From Pedobacter psychrotolerans (lineage in GTDB: Bacteria; Bacteroidota; Bacteroidia; Sphingobacteriales; Sphingobacteriaceae), in contig NZ_SLWO01000001.1 in NCBI RefSeq assembly GCF_004340665.1, positions 436,450 to 500,449 of the forward strand: a stretch of 64,000 nt of DNA. The letters are read 5' to 3'. Shown here piece by piece: positions 44,423 through 53,151 of this stretch. The notes under the pieces are model-generated. The model saw only the letters and a program-made list of their open reading frames with translations. It did not search any database and had not been told where the DNA came from. The translations under genes were made by a program, and so were the position numbers. How positions within the stretch are numbered: position 1 is the stretch's first letter; every line of letters begins with the position of its first letter.

Positions 44423-44461
44423 AATAAAAGCTGCCAATACTAATGTTTGACAGCTTTTATT
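44423..44461 (-). terminator. Terminator of the pRiA4b-like gene
   Basis: AATAAAAGCTG / CAGCTTTTATT stem (44423-44433 / 44451-44461), with a T-rich 3' side on the minus strand. Confidence 0.75.
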
Positions 44462-44483
44462 AATGGGTATATGTTGGTATTAA

Positions 44484-45131
44484 TTAATAATCATCTTTGA
44501 TAGTATCATCTTCAAAGCTATCGCCATCTGAAAAATCATCTCCAAATTCATCTTCTTCAGACTCCTCTTCATCATCACGTTCTTTTTCATTAATACCCAT
44601 CTCGCCCATGGCTTCGAGTTCGTCTGTATCTTCAGGAACAAAGTTTAATTCATTTAAAAAATCGAACTCACCAACAGCTACAGCAGAATTTTCAGCATCA
44701 TCTACACTCACGGCATTCTTTTCAAAAATTTTCGGTGCTTCCCCAGAACTCTTGGCTAAGAATGGATATTCTATATTTGGATCTGGATCTAAAACGATTT
44801 TAACCAATTCAACGTGAAAATCGAAAGGACGGTCGAAATTATAAATATAATAGAACTTTTGATGAGGATCTTCAATGAAGCCACTTAACTTAGAATTTTC
44901 CATCAAAACCACACGATCCTTTTTTCTTTCATTTGGTAAATAAGCGATTTCATCACCTTTTAACCAATTATCTGTACTCACATAAAATGATGAAGATTTT
45001 TCGGGATTGTAACCAGTTGATTTATGAATGGCCTTATGCAGGTCTTCAAATGTTTGGTTTGATTTAATGTCGATCTCTCTCATCACATCATCATAATCTT
45101 CGAAAGTAATTCTAAATTTATAAATAGCCAT
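44484..45131 (-). CDS. pRiA4b ORF-3-like protein
   Basis: A 215-residue cytoplasmic protein. The N-terminal 130 residues match the pRiA4b ORF-3/IS1096-passenger family (MAIYKFRITFEDYDDVMREIDI, FEDLHKAIHKSTGY, FYYIYNFDRPFDFHVELVKI). The C-terminal third is extremely acidic (EEESEEDEFGDDFSDGDSFEDD) and probably disordered. Despite the database name, no transposon surrounds it and it appears to be a resident housekeeping gene of Bacteroidota. The biochemical role is unknown. Confidence 0.85.
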   Translation of the reverse strand: MAIYKFRITFEDYDDVMREIDIKSNQTFEDLHKAIHKSTGYNPEKSSSFYVSTDNWLKGDEIAYLPNERKKDRVVLMENSKLSGFIEDPHQKFYYIYNFDRPFDFHVELVKIVLDPDPNIEYPFLAKSSGEAPKIFEKNAVSVDDAENSAVAVGEFDFLNELNFVPEDTDELEAMGEMGINEKERDDEEESEEDEFGDDFSDGDSFEDDTIKDDY

Positions 45132-45230
45132 TATTGTATTTTGGAACCGTAAAAATAAAGTTAATTTATATTAACCACAAACATCATCACTAACAAGATA
45201 TTGCCTTTGGAAGACGTTTGGTCAATTAAA

Positions 45231-46637
45231 TTACTTAAGAACAGGATTTAATCCCATTTGTTTGGCCTGATTTAGCATAAAATTAAATGCTTCCTGATAG
45301 TCATTTTTAATCTCTCCTTCCAGGATCGCTTCCCGAATGGCATTCTTGATTAGGCCAACTTCTTTACCCGCATCCAGGCCAAAGGTAACCATGATATCGT
45401 TTCCGGTAATTGGAGGCTGCCAATTTCTGATTTTGTCACGCTCTTCAACGTCTTTAAGCTTTTGTTTAACTAACTCAAAGTTATTTCTGTATTTAATTTT
45501 TTTGTATTCATTCTTCGTTGTAACATCTGCATTACAGAGTTGCATCAAGCTATCTATTTCTTCACCTGCATCAAATAAAAGTCTCCTCACAGCTGAATCA
45601 GTGACGATTTCCTGTGCAAGAACGATTGGCCTTAAATGTAACTGAACAAGTTTTTGAACAAATTTCATTTTGTCATTCAATGGCAGTTTCAATTGAGTAA
45701 AGATTTTTGGAACCATCCTTGCGCCCTTATCCTCGTGTCCATGAAAAGTCCAGCCATGACCTTCTTCGAAACGCTTGGTTGCTGGTTTGGCAATATCATG
45801 CAGTATAGCTGCCCAGCGTAGCCATAAATCATCTGTATGTGCGCAAATGTTATCCAGAACTTCCAGCGTATGGTAAAAATTATCTTTATGTCCTTTTCCT
45901 TTAATAACTTCTACGCCATATAGCTGTGCCATTTGAGGGAAAATCAGATGTAAAAGGCCGGTATCAAAAAGGTGTTTAAATCCAATAGATGGTTTGGAGG
46001 ACAAAATAATTTTATTCAGTTCATCCGTGATTCGCTCTTTAGATACAATGCTAATTCTTTCTTTTTGAGTCTGAATTGCGTGGATTGCCGCCGGATCAAT
46101 TTTAAAATTAAGCTGCGAAGCGAAACGGATTGCCCGCATCATTCTCAAAGGATCATCGGAAAAAGTGATTTCCGGATCAAGCGGCGTACGGATGAATTTG
46201 CTTCTTAAGTCTGTAAGACCATCAAAGGGATCGAGCAACTCACCAAAATGAGCCGCATTCAGGTTAATGGCAAGTGCATTAATGGTAAAATCGCGTCGTA
46301 GCTGATCATCCTCTAGAGTGCCATCTTCCACAATCGGTTTCCGTGATTCTGATCGGTAAGATTCTTTTCTCGCGCCTACAAATTCGACCTCTAAATCTTT
46401 AAATTTAATATTTGCGGTGCCAAAATTTTTAAAAACAGCAACTTTTGTGTTTAGTTTTTTAGCAACAGCCTCTGCATATTCAATTCCACTACCTACTACC
46501 ACCACATCTATATCTTTAGACGGTCGGTTTAAAAATATATCGCGGACAAAACCTCCAATAACATAAGCTTCAATATTCTGTTGATCAGCTACTGTGGAAA
46601 GGGTTTTAAAAATCGGATTTTGTAGGTGTTGATGCAT
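45231..46637 (-). CDS. cca: CCA tRNA nucleotidyltransferase / HD domain protein
   Basis: A class-II tRNA nucleotidyltransferase that builds or repairs the 3' CCA end; most tRNAs here lack an encoded CCA, so it is essential. From the ATG at 46637 it has 468 residues: the head domain with [25 protein letters not shown] and the DxD pair, the [12 protein letters not shown] motif, the HPDD-like [15 protein letters not shown], then an HD domain ([25 protein letters not shown]). A longer frame would start at 46673 but its first 12 residues are translated intergenic repeat (46649-46712). Confidence 0.93.
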   Translation of the reverse strand: MHQHLQNPIFKTLSTVADQQNIEAYVIGGFVRDIFLNRPSKDIDVVVVGSGIEYAEAVAKKLNTKVAVFKNFGTANIKFKDLEVEFVGARKESYRSESRKPIVEDGTLEDDQLRRDFTINALAINLNAAHFGELLDPFDGLTDLRSKFIRTPLDPEITFSDDPLRMMRAIRFASQLNFKIDPAAIHAIQTQKERISIVSKERITDELNKIILSSKPSIGFKHLFDTGLLHLIFPQMAQLYGVEVIKGKGHKDNFYHTLEVLDNICAHTDDLWLRWAAILHDIAKPATKRFEEGHGWTFHGHEDKGARMVPKIFTQLKLPLNDKMKFVQKLVQLHLRPIVLAQEIVTDSAVRRLLFDAGEEIDSLMQLCNADVTTKNEYKKIKYRNNFELVKQKLKDVEERDKIRNWQPPITGNDIMVTFGLDAGKEVGLIKNAIREAILEGEIKNDYQEAFNFMLNQAKQMGLNPVLK

Positions 46638-46648
46638 AATAATATTTT

Positions 46649-46712
46649 CGTCATGCTGAATTGACTTCAGCATCTTTTTGGCTAAAGACCCTGAAATAAA
46701 TTCAGGGTGACG
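46649..46712. repeat. Intergenic hairpin repeat, copy 2
   Basis: CGTCATGCTGAA...TTCAGCAT, a T-rich spacer, then CCCTGAAATAAATTCAGGG and TGACG. The outer CGTCA/TGACG arms (46649-46653 / 46708-46712) close both hairpins. It is the cleaner form of the element at 3179-3254. Confidence 0.75.
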
Positions 46713-46745
46713 AATTGATTTAAAGTTTATGCAAAAGTAATAAAA

Positions 46746-47312
46746 TTACTTGCGAATAAATTCAAATTGTCCTCCAGGTGAAAGTTTCATAATGGTAGAT
46801 GGCTTTTTATGCGTTCTATTCTCCTGCTCGAAATCGACTACGTAATCTACTGCTTCCAAAATTTCAGGATCTATATCATCGAAATATTTTGGTGAGGGCT
46901 GTCCACTTAAATTGGCGGAAGTAGAAACCATCGGCTTACGAAAACGTTGGAGAAGTGGTGTGCAGAAATCGTGTTTCACTATGCGGATGCCTACACTGCC
47001 ATCTGCGTTAATTACATTTGGTGCAAGGTTTTTTGCCCCAGAAAAGATAATCGTTAAAGGATTTTCTGCATACTCAATCAGATCGTAGGCTACTTCAGGA
47101 ATTTCGGTTACATAGCTTTGTAATTTGCTGTCTACGTCTAGTAATACAATTAAGCTTTTATCTGCCGGACGGTTTTTGATTTTGAGTAATTTATCTACAG
47201 CTTCAGCATTAGTTGCATCGCAGCCCAAACCCCAGATTGTATCGGTAGGGTATAGCATTACGCCGCCGTTTTTCAGCACTTCCAAAGCTTTATTGATTTC
47301 CTCTCTTAACAT
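46746..47312 (-). CDS. L-threonylcarbamoyladenylate synthase (Sua5/YrdC family)
   Basis: A 188-residue enzyme that makes threonylcarbamoyl-AMP for the t6A modification at position 37 of tRNAs reading ANN codons. Visible motifs: GGVMLYPTDTIWGLGCDATN (about 16-35), KIKNRPADKSLIVL, VGIRIVKHDFC, and KPMVSTSANLSGQPSP with the conserved Ser/Asn. It is the single-domain (TsaC-like) form. It is transcribed in the same direction as cca but separated by the repeat element. Confidence 0.93.
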   Translation of the reverse strand: MLREEINKALEVLKNGGVMLYPTDTIWGLGCDATNAEAVDKLLKIKNRPADKSLIVLLDVDSKLQSYVTEIPEVAYDLIEYAENPLTIIFSGAKNLAPNVINADGSVGIRIVKHDFCTPLLQRFRKPMVSTSANLSGQPSPKYFDDIDPEILEAVDYVVDFEQENRTHKKPSTIMKLSPGGQFEFIRK

Positions 47313-47505
47313 GATACAAAGGTAGTTTTTTAGTTGAAATGTTAAATATTCATCATTGGCTAATTATTTAACATTTGCCATAAAACTTTCTGTTTTATCA
47401 CACGTTCTATCCAAACAATCTAATTGTAAAATTATACCTGTTTTATGAAATTAAAATTAAATTTTATTATATTTAATATCGGTTATTTAAATGAAACTAC
47501 ACACA

Positions 47506-48072
47506 ATGAAAACAATTAAAAACTTATTAATGCTGTTTGCCTTGGTAATCGCATTAGCAGGATGTTCGAGTCTTCGTACCGCATCTGATTTTGATAAAAA
47601 TGCGGATTTCAACCGCTATAAAACTTACAACTTTTACGATAAAGGAATTGCAAGAGTTAAACTAAATAATCTGGACAAAAGGCGTTTAGTGGCTGCTGTT
47701 GAAGCTGAAATGAATGCCAAGGGTTTTACTAAGTCTGAAAGACCAGACATGTTGGTAAACTTAGTGGTTGTTGCCAGAGAAAAAACTGATGTCTACGGTC
47801 CTGCCTACTACGGTGGATGGGGTTGGGGCGGCGGCTGGGGCTGGCGTGGTGGTTGGGGTTCTCCTTTCTGGGGTGGCGGTAACTACGTTAACCAATACAT
47901 TGAAGGTACCATTATCATTGATTTCTTAGATCCGGCTAAAAAAGAATTATTCTGGCATGGAAGAGGTAGTGGATTTAATTTGGATAATTTAAAGAAAAGA
48001 GAAGAACGCCTTTATACTGGTGTTAAAGAAATTTTGGCGCAATATCCACCAAATGCCTTGGCTGCTAAGTAG
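47506..48072 (+). CDS. DUF4136 lipoprotein
   Basis: A lipoprotein of 188 residues from the ATG at 47506 (an ATG five codons upstream is also possible). The signal MKTIKNLLMLFALVIALAGC has lipidated Cys20. DUF4136 follows: DFDKNADFNRYKTYNFYDKG, LVAAVEAEMNAKGF, PDMLVNLVVV, and later GTIIIDFLDPAKKELFWHGRG. Inside is a striking Gly/Trp block (about 104-127, GGWGWGGGWGWRGGWG), common in this family. Outer-membrane or periplasmic; function unknown. The last 8 bp overlap the convergent glycosyltransferase gene. Confidence 0.88.
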   Translation: MKTIKNLLMLFALVIALAGCSSLRTASDFDKNADFNRYKTYNFYDKGIARVKLNNLDKRRLVAAVEAEMNAKGFTKSERPDMLVNLVVVAREKTDVYGPAYYGGWGWGGGWGWRGGWGSPFWGGGNYVNQYIEGTIIIDFLDPAKKELFWHGRGSGFNLDNLKKREERLYTGVKEILAQYPPNALAAK

Positions 48073-49204
48073 TAGCTGAATCTAATAAATTGCTATAGCA
48101 ATCCATTAATTGCTTTGTTACTTGAGGGCTGTTGAATTTTTGAACAAATTCCAGCCCTTTTTCTTTCATCTCTTTTTGGAGTTGGAGATTGGCTAATATA
48201 CGGTTGATTTGATCACTTAAGCCATTCACATCTGTAGGTGAGACGTAAACACTGTTTGGTCCGCCGGCTTCTTCCAGACAAGAACCTGTGGCGGCGATAA
48301 CAGGCACTTGCGAATACAAAGCCTCGATTATAGGAATGCCAAAGCCTTCGTAAAAGGAAGGGTAAACGAACAGTTCAGCCATTTGATAAATGCCGGGCAG
48401 GTCTGCAAAAGGAATGTTTTTTAAAAAAATTACCCGATTTCTTAAAGCTAAATGTTCAAGTTCTCTTTCAATTTCTTTAAAGTAAGCAGTTTCTTTCCCG
48501 ATAACAACCAGCTTATATTGGTGATCTACAGTTTTAAGTGCCTGTATTAATAATCTAAGATTTTTACGCGCTTCAATCGTTCCAACGTTCAGGATATATT
48601 TTTCCGGAAGTTTATAAGTGAGTTTAATCCTGTTTAAAGTTGATTCGGGCATTGCCGTTTTAAAGCCATCATCACAACTCTGATAAATGACTTTAATTTT
48701 ATCGGGATTTATATTATAAAATTCTACAATATCAGCCTTTGTTTTCTCGCTTATGGCGATAATCTGATCAGCTCTTTTGCAAGCAGACCTACTTTTCCAT
48801 TCGTACAGTTTACGATCGATAAATTGATAGTATTGAGGAAAACGAAGGAAAATTAAGTCGTGAATGGTAACAATGGATTTGATTTTGGTGTGCTGAATGG
48901 CAAAAGGAATTTCGTGACTTAAGCCATGAAAGAGCTGAACCTGATCCTTCGCTAGGTCTTTAATAATATTCAAACTTCGCCAGAGAAAACCTCCTTCTTT
49001 AGGAAGTTTTAGGCTAATATTTTCCTTTTCAAAAAAGGAATCAATTTGCTTAGCATGCTTTACTTTAGGAGAGTAAACCAAATATTGATGTTCAGGATAC
49101 TGCTTTGCAAGTGATTCAATTAAAGATCGGCTATAGTTCCCTAATCCTGTTAAGTTATTTGCAGCGCGTTTGCCATCAAAACTAATTTTAAGTGGAAAGC
49201 TCAA
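48065..49204 (-). CDS. Glycosyltransferase, GT4 family
   Basis: A GT-B fold sugar transferase probably acting on a surface polysaccharide. I take TTG at 49204 as the start (379 residues, MSFPLKISFDGKRAANN). An ATG 26 codons upstream would add a leader that is simply a translation of low-complexity repeat DNA. The N-terminal domain has GLGNYSRSLIESLAKQYP; the C-terminal donor domain has LNVGTIEARKNLRLLIQAL and the retaining-enzyme motif YPSFYEGFGIPIIEALYSQVPVIA. No other polysaccharide genes are adjacent, so the acceptor cannot be guessed. Confidence 0.88.
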   Translation of the reverse strand: MSFPLKISFDGKRAANNLTGLGNYSRSLIESLAKQYPEHQYLVYSPKVKHAKQIDSFFEKENISLKLPKEGGFLWRSLNIIKDLAKDQVQLFHGLSHEIPFAIQHTKIKSIVTIHDLIFLRFPQYYQFIDRKLYEWKSRSACKRADQIIAISEKTKADIVEFYNINPDKIKVIYQSCDDGFKTAMPESTLNRIKLTYKLPEKYILNVGTIEARKNLRLLIQALKTVDHQYKLVVIGKETAYFKEIERELEHLALRNRVIFLKNIPFADLPGIYQMAELFVYPSFYEGFGIPIIEALYSQVPVIAATGSCLEEAGGPNSVYVSPTDVNGLSDQINRILANLQLQKEMKEKGLEFVQKFNSPQVTKQLMDCYSNLLDSATT

Positions 49205-49290
49205 AGCCGAAAGACCAAAGCTTGATTGATCAAGTTCAGAACTTTCGGCTTTAGAAATTTGCTTTTCGCTTTCCGCTTTCACCTTTTTGC
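49190..49290. repeat. Low-complexity repeat at the glycosyltransferase 5' end
   Basis: AAAGCTCAAAGC, CGAAAGACC, AAAGCTTG, then CTTTCGGCTTTAG, GCTTTTCGCTTTCCGCTTT. It uses the same words as 24022-24105 and 35766-35820, and reads through in frame into the glycosyltransferase gene. Confidence 0.65.
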
Positions 49291-49297
49291 TTTAGGC

Positions 49298-50116
49298 TTA
49301 AACAGCTACATTATTTTCTCTCAAGGCATCATTAAGAGAAGTCTTTTTATCAGTACTTTCTTTACGTTTACCAATAATTAAGGCACAAGGAACCTGATAA
49401 TCTCCAGAAGGGAATTTCTTAGTATAACTACCTGGAATTACTACTGAACGAGCTGGTACTACACCTTTATATTCAATAGGCGTTGGGCCAGTAACATCGA
49501 TGATTTTAGTTGATGCTGTTAATACCACATTGGCACCCAATACTGCTTCCCGCTCTACTTTAACCCCTTCAACAACAATCGCTCTTGAACCTAAAAATGC
49601 ATCATCTTCAATAATAACCGGTGCAGCCTGAATCGGTTCCAGAACGCCACCAATACCCACGCCACCACTTAAGTGAACACGTTTACCAATTTGTGCACAA
49701 GAACCCACAGTAGCCCAGGTATCAACCATTGTACCTTCATCTACATAAGCACCAATGTTAATGTAAGATGGCATCATGATTACACCTTTTGCTAAATATG
49801 AACCGTAACGGGCACTTGCCATTGGCACTACACGTACACCAGTTGCTTTATAATCGGTTTTTAAGTCCATTTTATCATGGTATACAAAAGGACCGCTCTT
49901 AATTTCCTTCATCTCACGAATCGGGAAGTATAGAATTACAGCTTTTTTTACCCATTCATTAATGCCCCAAGAATTTAGAACTGGTTCAGCAACACGAATT
50001 TCGCCTTTATCTAATCCCTGAATAATGGTTTCGATCGCTTCGCAATAGTTGCTATATTTTAAAAGGGTTCTATCTTCCCAAGCGGCTTCAATTAATTTCT
50101 TTAAATCTGAATACAT
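49298..50116 (-). CDS. dapD: Tetrahydrodipicolinate N-succinyltransferase
   Basis: Succinyl-CoA:tetrahydrodipicolinate succinyltransferase of the diaminopimelate/lysine pathway. 272 residues. The N-terminal helical domain (MYSDLKKLIEAAWEDRTLLK) is followed by a left-handed beta-helix of hexapeptide repeats (about 105-235: IGAYVDEGTMVDTWATVGSC, IGKRVHLSGGVGIGGVLEP, VIIEDDAFLGSRAIVVEGV), ending with GDYQVPCALIIGKR. Product provides diaminopimelate for peptidoglycan. Single gene, upstream of the glycosyltransferase in the same direction. Confidence 0.97.
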   Translation of the reverse strand: MYSDLKKLIEAAWEDRTLLKYSNYCEAIETIIQGLDKGEIRVAEPVLNSWGINEWVKKAVILYFPIREMKEIKSGPFVYHDKMDLKTDYKATGVRVVPMASARYGSYLAKGVIMMPSYINIGAYVDEGTMVDTWATVGSCAQIGKRVHLSGGVGIGGVLEPIQAAPVIIEDDAFLGSRAIVVEGVKVEREAVLGANVVLTASTKIIDVTGPTPIEYKGVVPARSVVIPGSYTKKFPSGDYQVPCALIIGKRKESTDKKTSLNDALRENNVAV

Positions 50117-50149
50117 GATGTTTTTAAATTTTACGCAAAATAACTTAAA

Positions 50150-50300
50150 ATTTTTGGTTTTTTAGATTTTTAGGAGGTTGGTTTTTTGGCTAGGGTTGTT
50201 AGTTTGATTTTTTAGATTCTTAGCCGTTTCGTTTTTTGGAATATGGTTGCTTAACTTTGTTCTTTTAGATTTTTGGGCTATGGTTGTTAATCAACTAAAG
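50150..50300. repeat. Low-complexity TTTTTTAGATTTTTAG-like repeat
   Basis: Several degenerate copies of units such as GGTTTTTTAGATTTTT, GGTTGTTAG and CGTTTTTTGG between divergent dapD and the S4-domain gene, ending with AACCAATCAACTAACCAACC. It leaves little room for promoters and may itself supply TTTTTTG-like -33 elements. Confidence 0.6.
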
Positions 50301-50323
50301 AACCAATCAACTAACCAACCATT

Positions 50324-50722
50324 ATGGCAGAAGCAGAGAAACTTAGGATTGATAAATATTTATGGGCGATCAGGTTATTTAAAACTAGAAGTTTGGCTAC
50401 TGATGCCTGCAAAGCAGGGCGTATTAAACTGAAAGGACAAAACATTAAACCTTCGGCAATTGTAAAAATTGGTGATGTTTATCAGGTATCAAAAGGAATA
50501 GAGAAGAAAATTATTGAAGTGGTAGATTTTTCTTACAATAGGACAGATTCTCCTACAGCTTTAACCAAATACAAAGATTTAACGCCAGTTGAGGAAACTC
50601 ATGCTTTTAAATCTGCCTTCCACGCACCGAATTTAAAGCGTGATCGAGGTACAGGCCGACCAACCAAAAAAGATAGAAGAGAAACTGATGATCTGATAGG
50701 AGGAATGTTTGAGGAAGATTAA
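50324..50722 (+). CDS. hslR: S4-domain RNA-binding protein, Hsp15-like
   Basis: A 132-residue protein. The S4 RNA-binding domain occupies about 6-70 (KLRIDKYLWAIRLFKTRSLATDACKAGRIKLKGQNIKPS), as in Hsp15, which rescues 50S subunits carrying nascent chains after heat shock. The basic C-terminus (HAPNLKRDRGTGRPTKKDRRETDDL) also fits that family. An in-frame overlap with a second frame at 50247 is a shadow. It converges on the EcsC-family gene with 7 bp between stops. Confidence 0.88.
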   Translation: MAEAEKLRIDKYLWAIRLFKTRSLATDACKAGRIKLKGQNIKPSAIVKIGDVYQVSKGIEKKIIEVVDFSYNRTDSPTALTKYKDLTPVEETHAFKSAFHAPNLKRDRGTGRPTKKDRRETDDLIGGMFEED

Positions 50723-50729
50723 GCAATTT

Positions 50730-51503
50730 TCAGTTGTCAATTTTCAGTTTGTCATTTTTGATCTCATGAGAACTGATCACTGCATACTGTAAACTAAAAT
50801 GCCTCATGCGGTAACTCATCATAGCTGTTTTACCAAGTTTTTCTATTAGTTTATAATTCGCAACAGCTCCAACCGCGGCGCCAATAAAGGGGACCATCTG
50901 AGCTAATTTTGCAAGATCAATGTAGTCACGATATTGTTGTTGAAAAGTTAGCCAATCAAATTCATCAATATTGGTAGGTAGCTTGTGTGCAATATCATCC
51001 CAATTCTGCATTTTCAAAAAAACGTTTTTACTTTCTTCTTTGCTGGAAAAAGCCAGTTGAAAAATATGGAGAATGTAAAGGCGTTCGCGATAATCTTTAA
51101 CATCATAACCGTACAAAGCAGCAATATCAAAAAGCATTTTCATTTTAATGCCCAATAGCAAGGGAAAATCGGCCAGACTCATTAAAAAACCACCAGCACC
51201 GGTAATGCCACCTTCGGCGGCACCGGTTTTTTTATAGGTGTCTATTTTTTGATTAATCAGGGCTTCACGGTGCATCAGTGTTAAATCGGTAACAGGCTTT
51301 GCTGTTGTAAAAGTTGATCCGAAAAGCACTGCCTTCACCATCTGTTTTATAGCTGTGGTAATGGCAATATGAATTTTATCTGGAATATAACTGTTAATCT
51401 TCTTCTGAACAGTATCGGTAACTTTATTAAAAAGCGAAGATTTCTGTAAAGTTTTAAACTTCCAGAAATCCAGTTCACTCGTTATCTTTTGTTCGTAAGT
51501 CAT
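50730..51503 (-). CDS. EcsC family protein
   Basis: A 257-residue protein of the EcsC family, whose founding member is encoded beside a Bacillus ABC transporter and has no defined activity. Characteristic segments: GAAEGGITGAGGFLMSLADFPLLLGIKMKMLFDIAALYGYD (about 93-134), VPFIGAAVGAVANYKLIEKLGKTAMMSYRMRHF near the C-terminus. The Gly-rich hydrophobic stretches suggest membrane association. The last 10 residues (EIKNDKLKIDN) are translated from a CAGTTTGTCATTTTTGAT-type repeat, so the family proper ends before them. Confidence 0.85.
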   Translation of the reverse strand: MTYEQKITSELDFWKFKTLQKSSLFNKVTDTVQKKINSYIPDKIHIAITTAIKQMVKAVLFGSTFTTAKPVTDLTLMHREALINQKIDTYKKTGAAEGGITGAGGFLMSLADFPLLLGIKMKMLFDIAALYGYDVKDYRERLYILHIFQLAFSSKEESKNVFLKMQNWDDIAHKLPTNIDEFDWLTFQQQYRDYIDLAKLAQMVPFIGAAVGAVANYKLIEKLGKTAMMSYRMRHFSLQYAVISSHEIKNDKLKIDN

Positions 51504-51556
51504 GTATCGTCTTTTATATTCAGACGTTAAACTGTACGAATTGTTTCTGTACCTGA

Positions 51557-52036
51557 TTAATATTTAATGCTTAAGGGTGAGGTTTCCCAAAGTTTAAATG
51601 CCTGTAAGGCTTCATCTCGCATCATTTGAACCACAGGTAATGATCTTTTTTCCATTGGTTTCTCCAGTTCTTCGTAGATAAATTTATCGCTAAAACCAAT
51701 GTTTTCAGCATCAGTTTTTGTGTTGGCATAATAAATCGTATCAATTTTAGCCCAGTAAATAGCACCTAAACACATCGGGCATGGTTCGCAACTGGTGTAA
51801 ATAACACACCCACTTAAATCAAACGTATGCAGTTCAGTACATGCTAAGCGGATGGTAGAAACCTCTGCATGTGCTGTTGGATCATTTGTTGAAGTTACCT
51901 TATTGGCTGAGCCTGCTACAAATTTTCCATCTTTTACGATCACTGCGCCAAATGGCCCTCCAACATTTTCTGTTACATTTTCAACAGATAGCGCAATGGC
52001 CATCTTCATAAATTCTTCGTGTTTTTGATTCTCCAT
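51557..52036 (-). CDS. guaD: Guanine deaminase-type nucleoside/base deaminase
   Basis: A 159-residue zinc deaminase from the ATG at 52036; a GTG five codons upstream lies in the terminator of the preceding gene. The zinc site is HAEV with CEPCPMC, and GGPFGAVIVKDGKFVAGSANKVTSTNDPTAHAEVSTIR and TSCEPCPMCLGAIYWA closely resemble Bacillus GuaD, as does the C-terminal FKLWE region. GuaD converts guanine to xanthine. A tRNA adenosine deaminase (TadA) is the main alternative, but the C-terminus and the DAENIGFSDKFIYEEL segment favour guanine deaminase. Confidence 0.85.
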   Translation of the reverse strand: MENQKHEEFMKMAIALSVENVTENVGGPFGAVIVKDGKFVAGSANKVTSTNDPTAHAEVSTIRLACTELHTFDLSGCVIYTSCEPCPMCLGAIYWAKIDTIYYANTKTDAENIGFSDKFIYEELEKPMEKRSLPVVQMMRDEALQAFKLWETSPLSIKY

Positions 52037-52055
52037 ATTAAATGATGACACAAAA

Positions 52056-52083
52056 AAAATGCCCCGATTAACCGGAGCATTTA
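52056..52083 (-). terminator. Terminator of the OmpH/Skp-like gene
   Basis: On the minus strand AATGCTCCG / CGGGGCATT (one G-T pair) followed by eight T, directly after the stop of the Skp-like gene. Confidence 0.85.
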
Positions 52084-52101
52084 TATTTAATGTTTTAGTA
52101 A

Positions 52102-52701
52102 TTATTTTTTAGTGTATTCTGCGTTAAGTCCTTTAATTACTTCAGATGTAATATCAAGAGATTCATCAGCAAAAAGAATTGCGCTATTGCCTTTAGAGAA
52201 AGTTAGAACCATTTTATAGCCTTTTTCTTTCGAGTAAGTTTTCAAGTATCCAGCTACTTTATCATAAAGTTTTTCGGTTTCTACAGCTTGCTCATTTTGT
52301 AAAGCACCACCAGCATTTTGCTGATAAGCTTGTAATTCCTGACCTTTTCTGCCTAAACGCTCTTCTGTAGATTTACGTTGATCAGCTGAAAGTGTGCCTG
52401 CAGATTGTTGATATTGAGTGACTTCGCGTTGGTAAGCTTGTTGTTTTGATTGCAGATCTGACTGCGCATCTTTGGTTTTTTTCTCAAATTTATTTTTAAG
52501 GTCTTTATAGTAATCGTATTTGGTTAACAAAGAGTCTTGGTTAACAAATACTATTTTTTCGTTAACAGAAACTGCCGCAGTGGTGCTATCTGTTTTTTTA
52601 GTTTCAGTGGTTTTAGCGTCTTTGTTTTGGCATGCAGAAAATGCTGTAATTAAAGCAGCTGTAGCAAATAAACCAAAGGTTTTAAAGGTTTTTCTTTCCA
52701 T
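52102..52701 (-). CDS. OmpH/Skp-like lipoprotein
   Basis: A 199-residue protein of the OmpH/Skp periplasmic chaperone family, which carries outer-membrane proteins. It has an SPII signal (ALITAFSAC, lipidated Cys24), a Thr/Lys-rich linker, IVFVNQDSLLTKYDYYKDL, then a long helical pair (about 70-140, FEKKTKDAQSDLQSKQQAYQ and RLGRKGQELQAYQQNAGGAL) forming the tentacle of the Skp fold, and a final strand part (KGYKMVLTFSKGNSAILFAD). The lipidated form is common in Bacteroidota. Single gene with its own terminator. Confidence 0.9.
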   Translation of the reverse strand: MERKTFKTFGLFATAALITAFSACQNKDAKTTETKKTDSTTAAVSVNEKIVFVNQDSLLTKYDYYKDLKNKFEKKTKDAQSDLQSKQQAYQREVTQYQQSAGTLSADQRKSTEERLGRKGQELQAYQQNAGGALQNEQAVETEKLYDKVAGYLKTYSKEKGYKMVLTFSKGNSAILFADESLDITSEVIKGLNAEYTKK

Positions 52702-52792
52702 TATTGTTTAATAAATTTTAACAAACTTATAGAAATTAGTTTTTAAATGCAATTAAGAGTTACGCTTAGCGCCAGCCAAATTAGATTAATGG

Positions 52793-53095
52793 CTAAAGAT
52801 GATTTGGAAAGCAGGTTAAGTTTTTCATTTTTAGGCTGGTTCCCGCTAATCGCTTTACTCCGCTAATCAGCCGAAAAGGCTGCTGCTCCATGTTCGCTTT
52901 TATCGGGTTTAGGTGGCCCTTTTCTGATAAAATTGGCGGTTGCATGGCGGCTAAACCAACCCAAGAACGACTTGTTTTGCCTATTAAACCCGATTGAAAT
53001 GGAAAGCGCCCGTTCTTTCTACGGGCCTTGAAACGTAAAGCGGGCCTAACACTGAATTGAAACACAGGTTTTGCTTTTCAAAACCTGATTTAAAC
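52793..53095. repeat. Structured, relatively GC-rich intergenic element
   Basis: By hand count about 47% G+C over 52861-53040, higher than the surroundings. It has CCGCTAATC twice (52843 and 52860), hairpins CAGCC/GGCTG (52868-52882), GCCCG/CGGGC (53008-53026) and AGGTTTTG/CAAAACCT (53066-53086). A 90-residue minus-strand frame (53065-52793) runs through it but has an unnatural composition (MFQFSVRPALRFKARRKNGR) and no fold-like pattern. I read this as a dispersed intergenic element of Sphingobacteriaceae, not a gene. Confidence 0.55.
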
Positions 53096-53139
53096 CACCT
53101 GGAAGGCATTATCTTTCTAATGATTTGCAGGTTTAAAAC

Positions 53140-53148
53140 TTATCCACA
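53140..53148 (+). promoter_or_regulatory. Perfect DnaA box
   Basis: TTATCCACA is the consensus high-affinity DnaA-binding 9-mer. It lies about 60 bp before the gyrB start and just before the -33 region. Only one perfect copy is seen here, so regulation of gyrB by DnaA is likelier than an origin. Confidence 0.55.
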
Positions 53149-53151
53149 TTT

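Noticed and set aside
44484..45131. Transposon passenger gene (IS1096-type name)
   Set aside because: No inverted repeats or transposase nearby; the acidic-tailed form appears to be a resident gene of this phylum.
46638..46673. Twelve extra N-terminal codons of cca
   Set aside because: They translate the dispersed hairpin repeat; the ATG at 46637 gives the family start.
52793..53065. Minus-strand frame of 90 codons before gyrB
   Set aside because: Composition is basic and irregular with no fold-like pattern, and the DNA is a structured GC-rich element; treated as a repeat.
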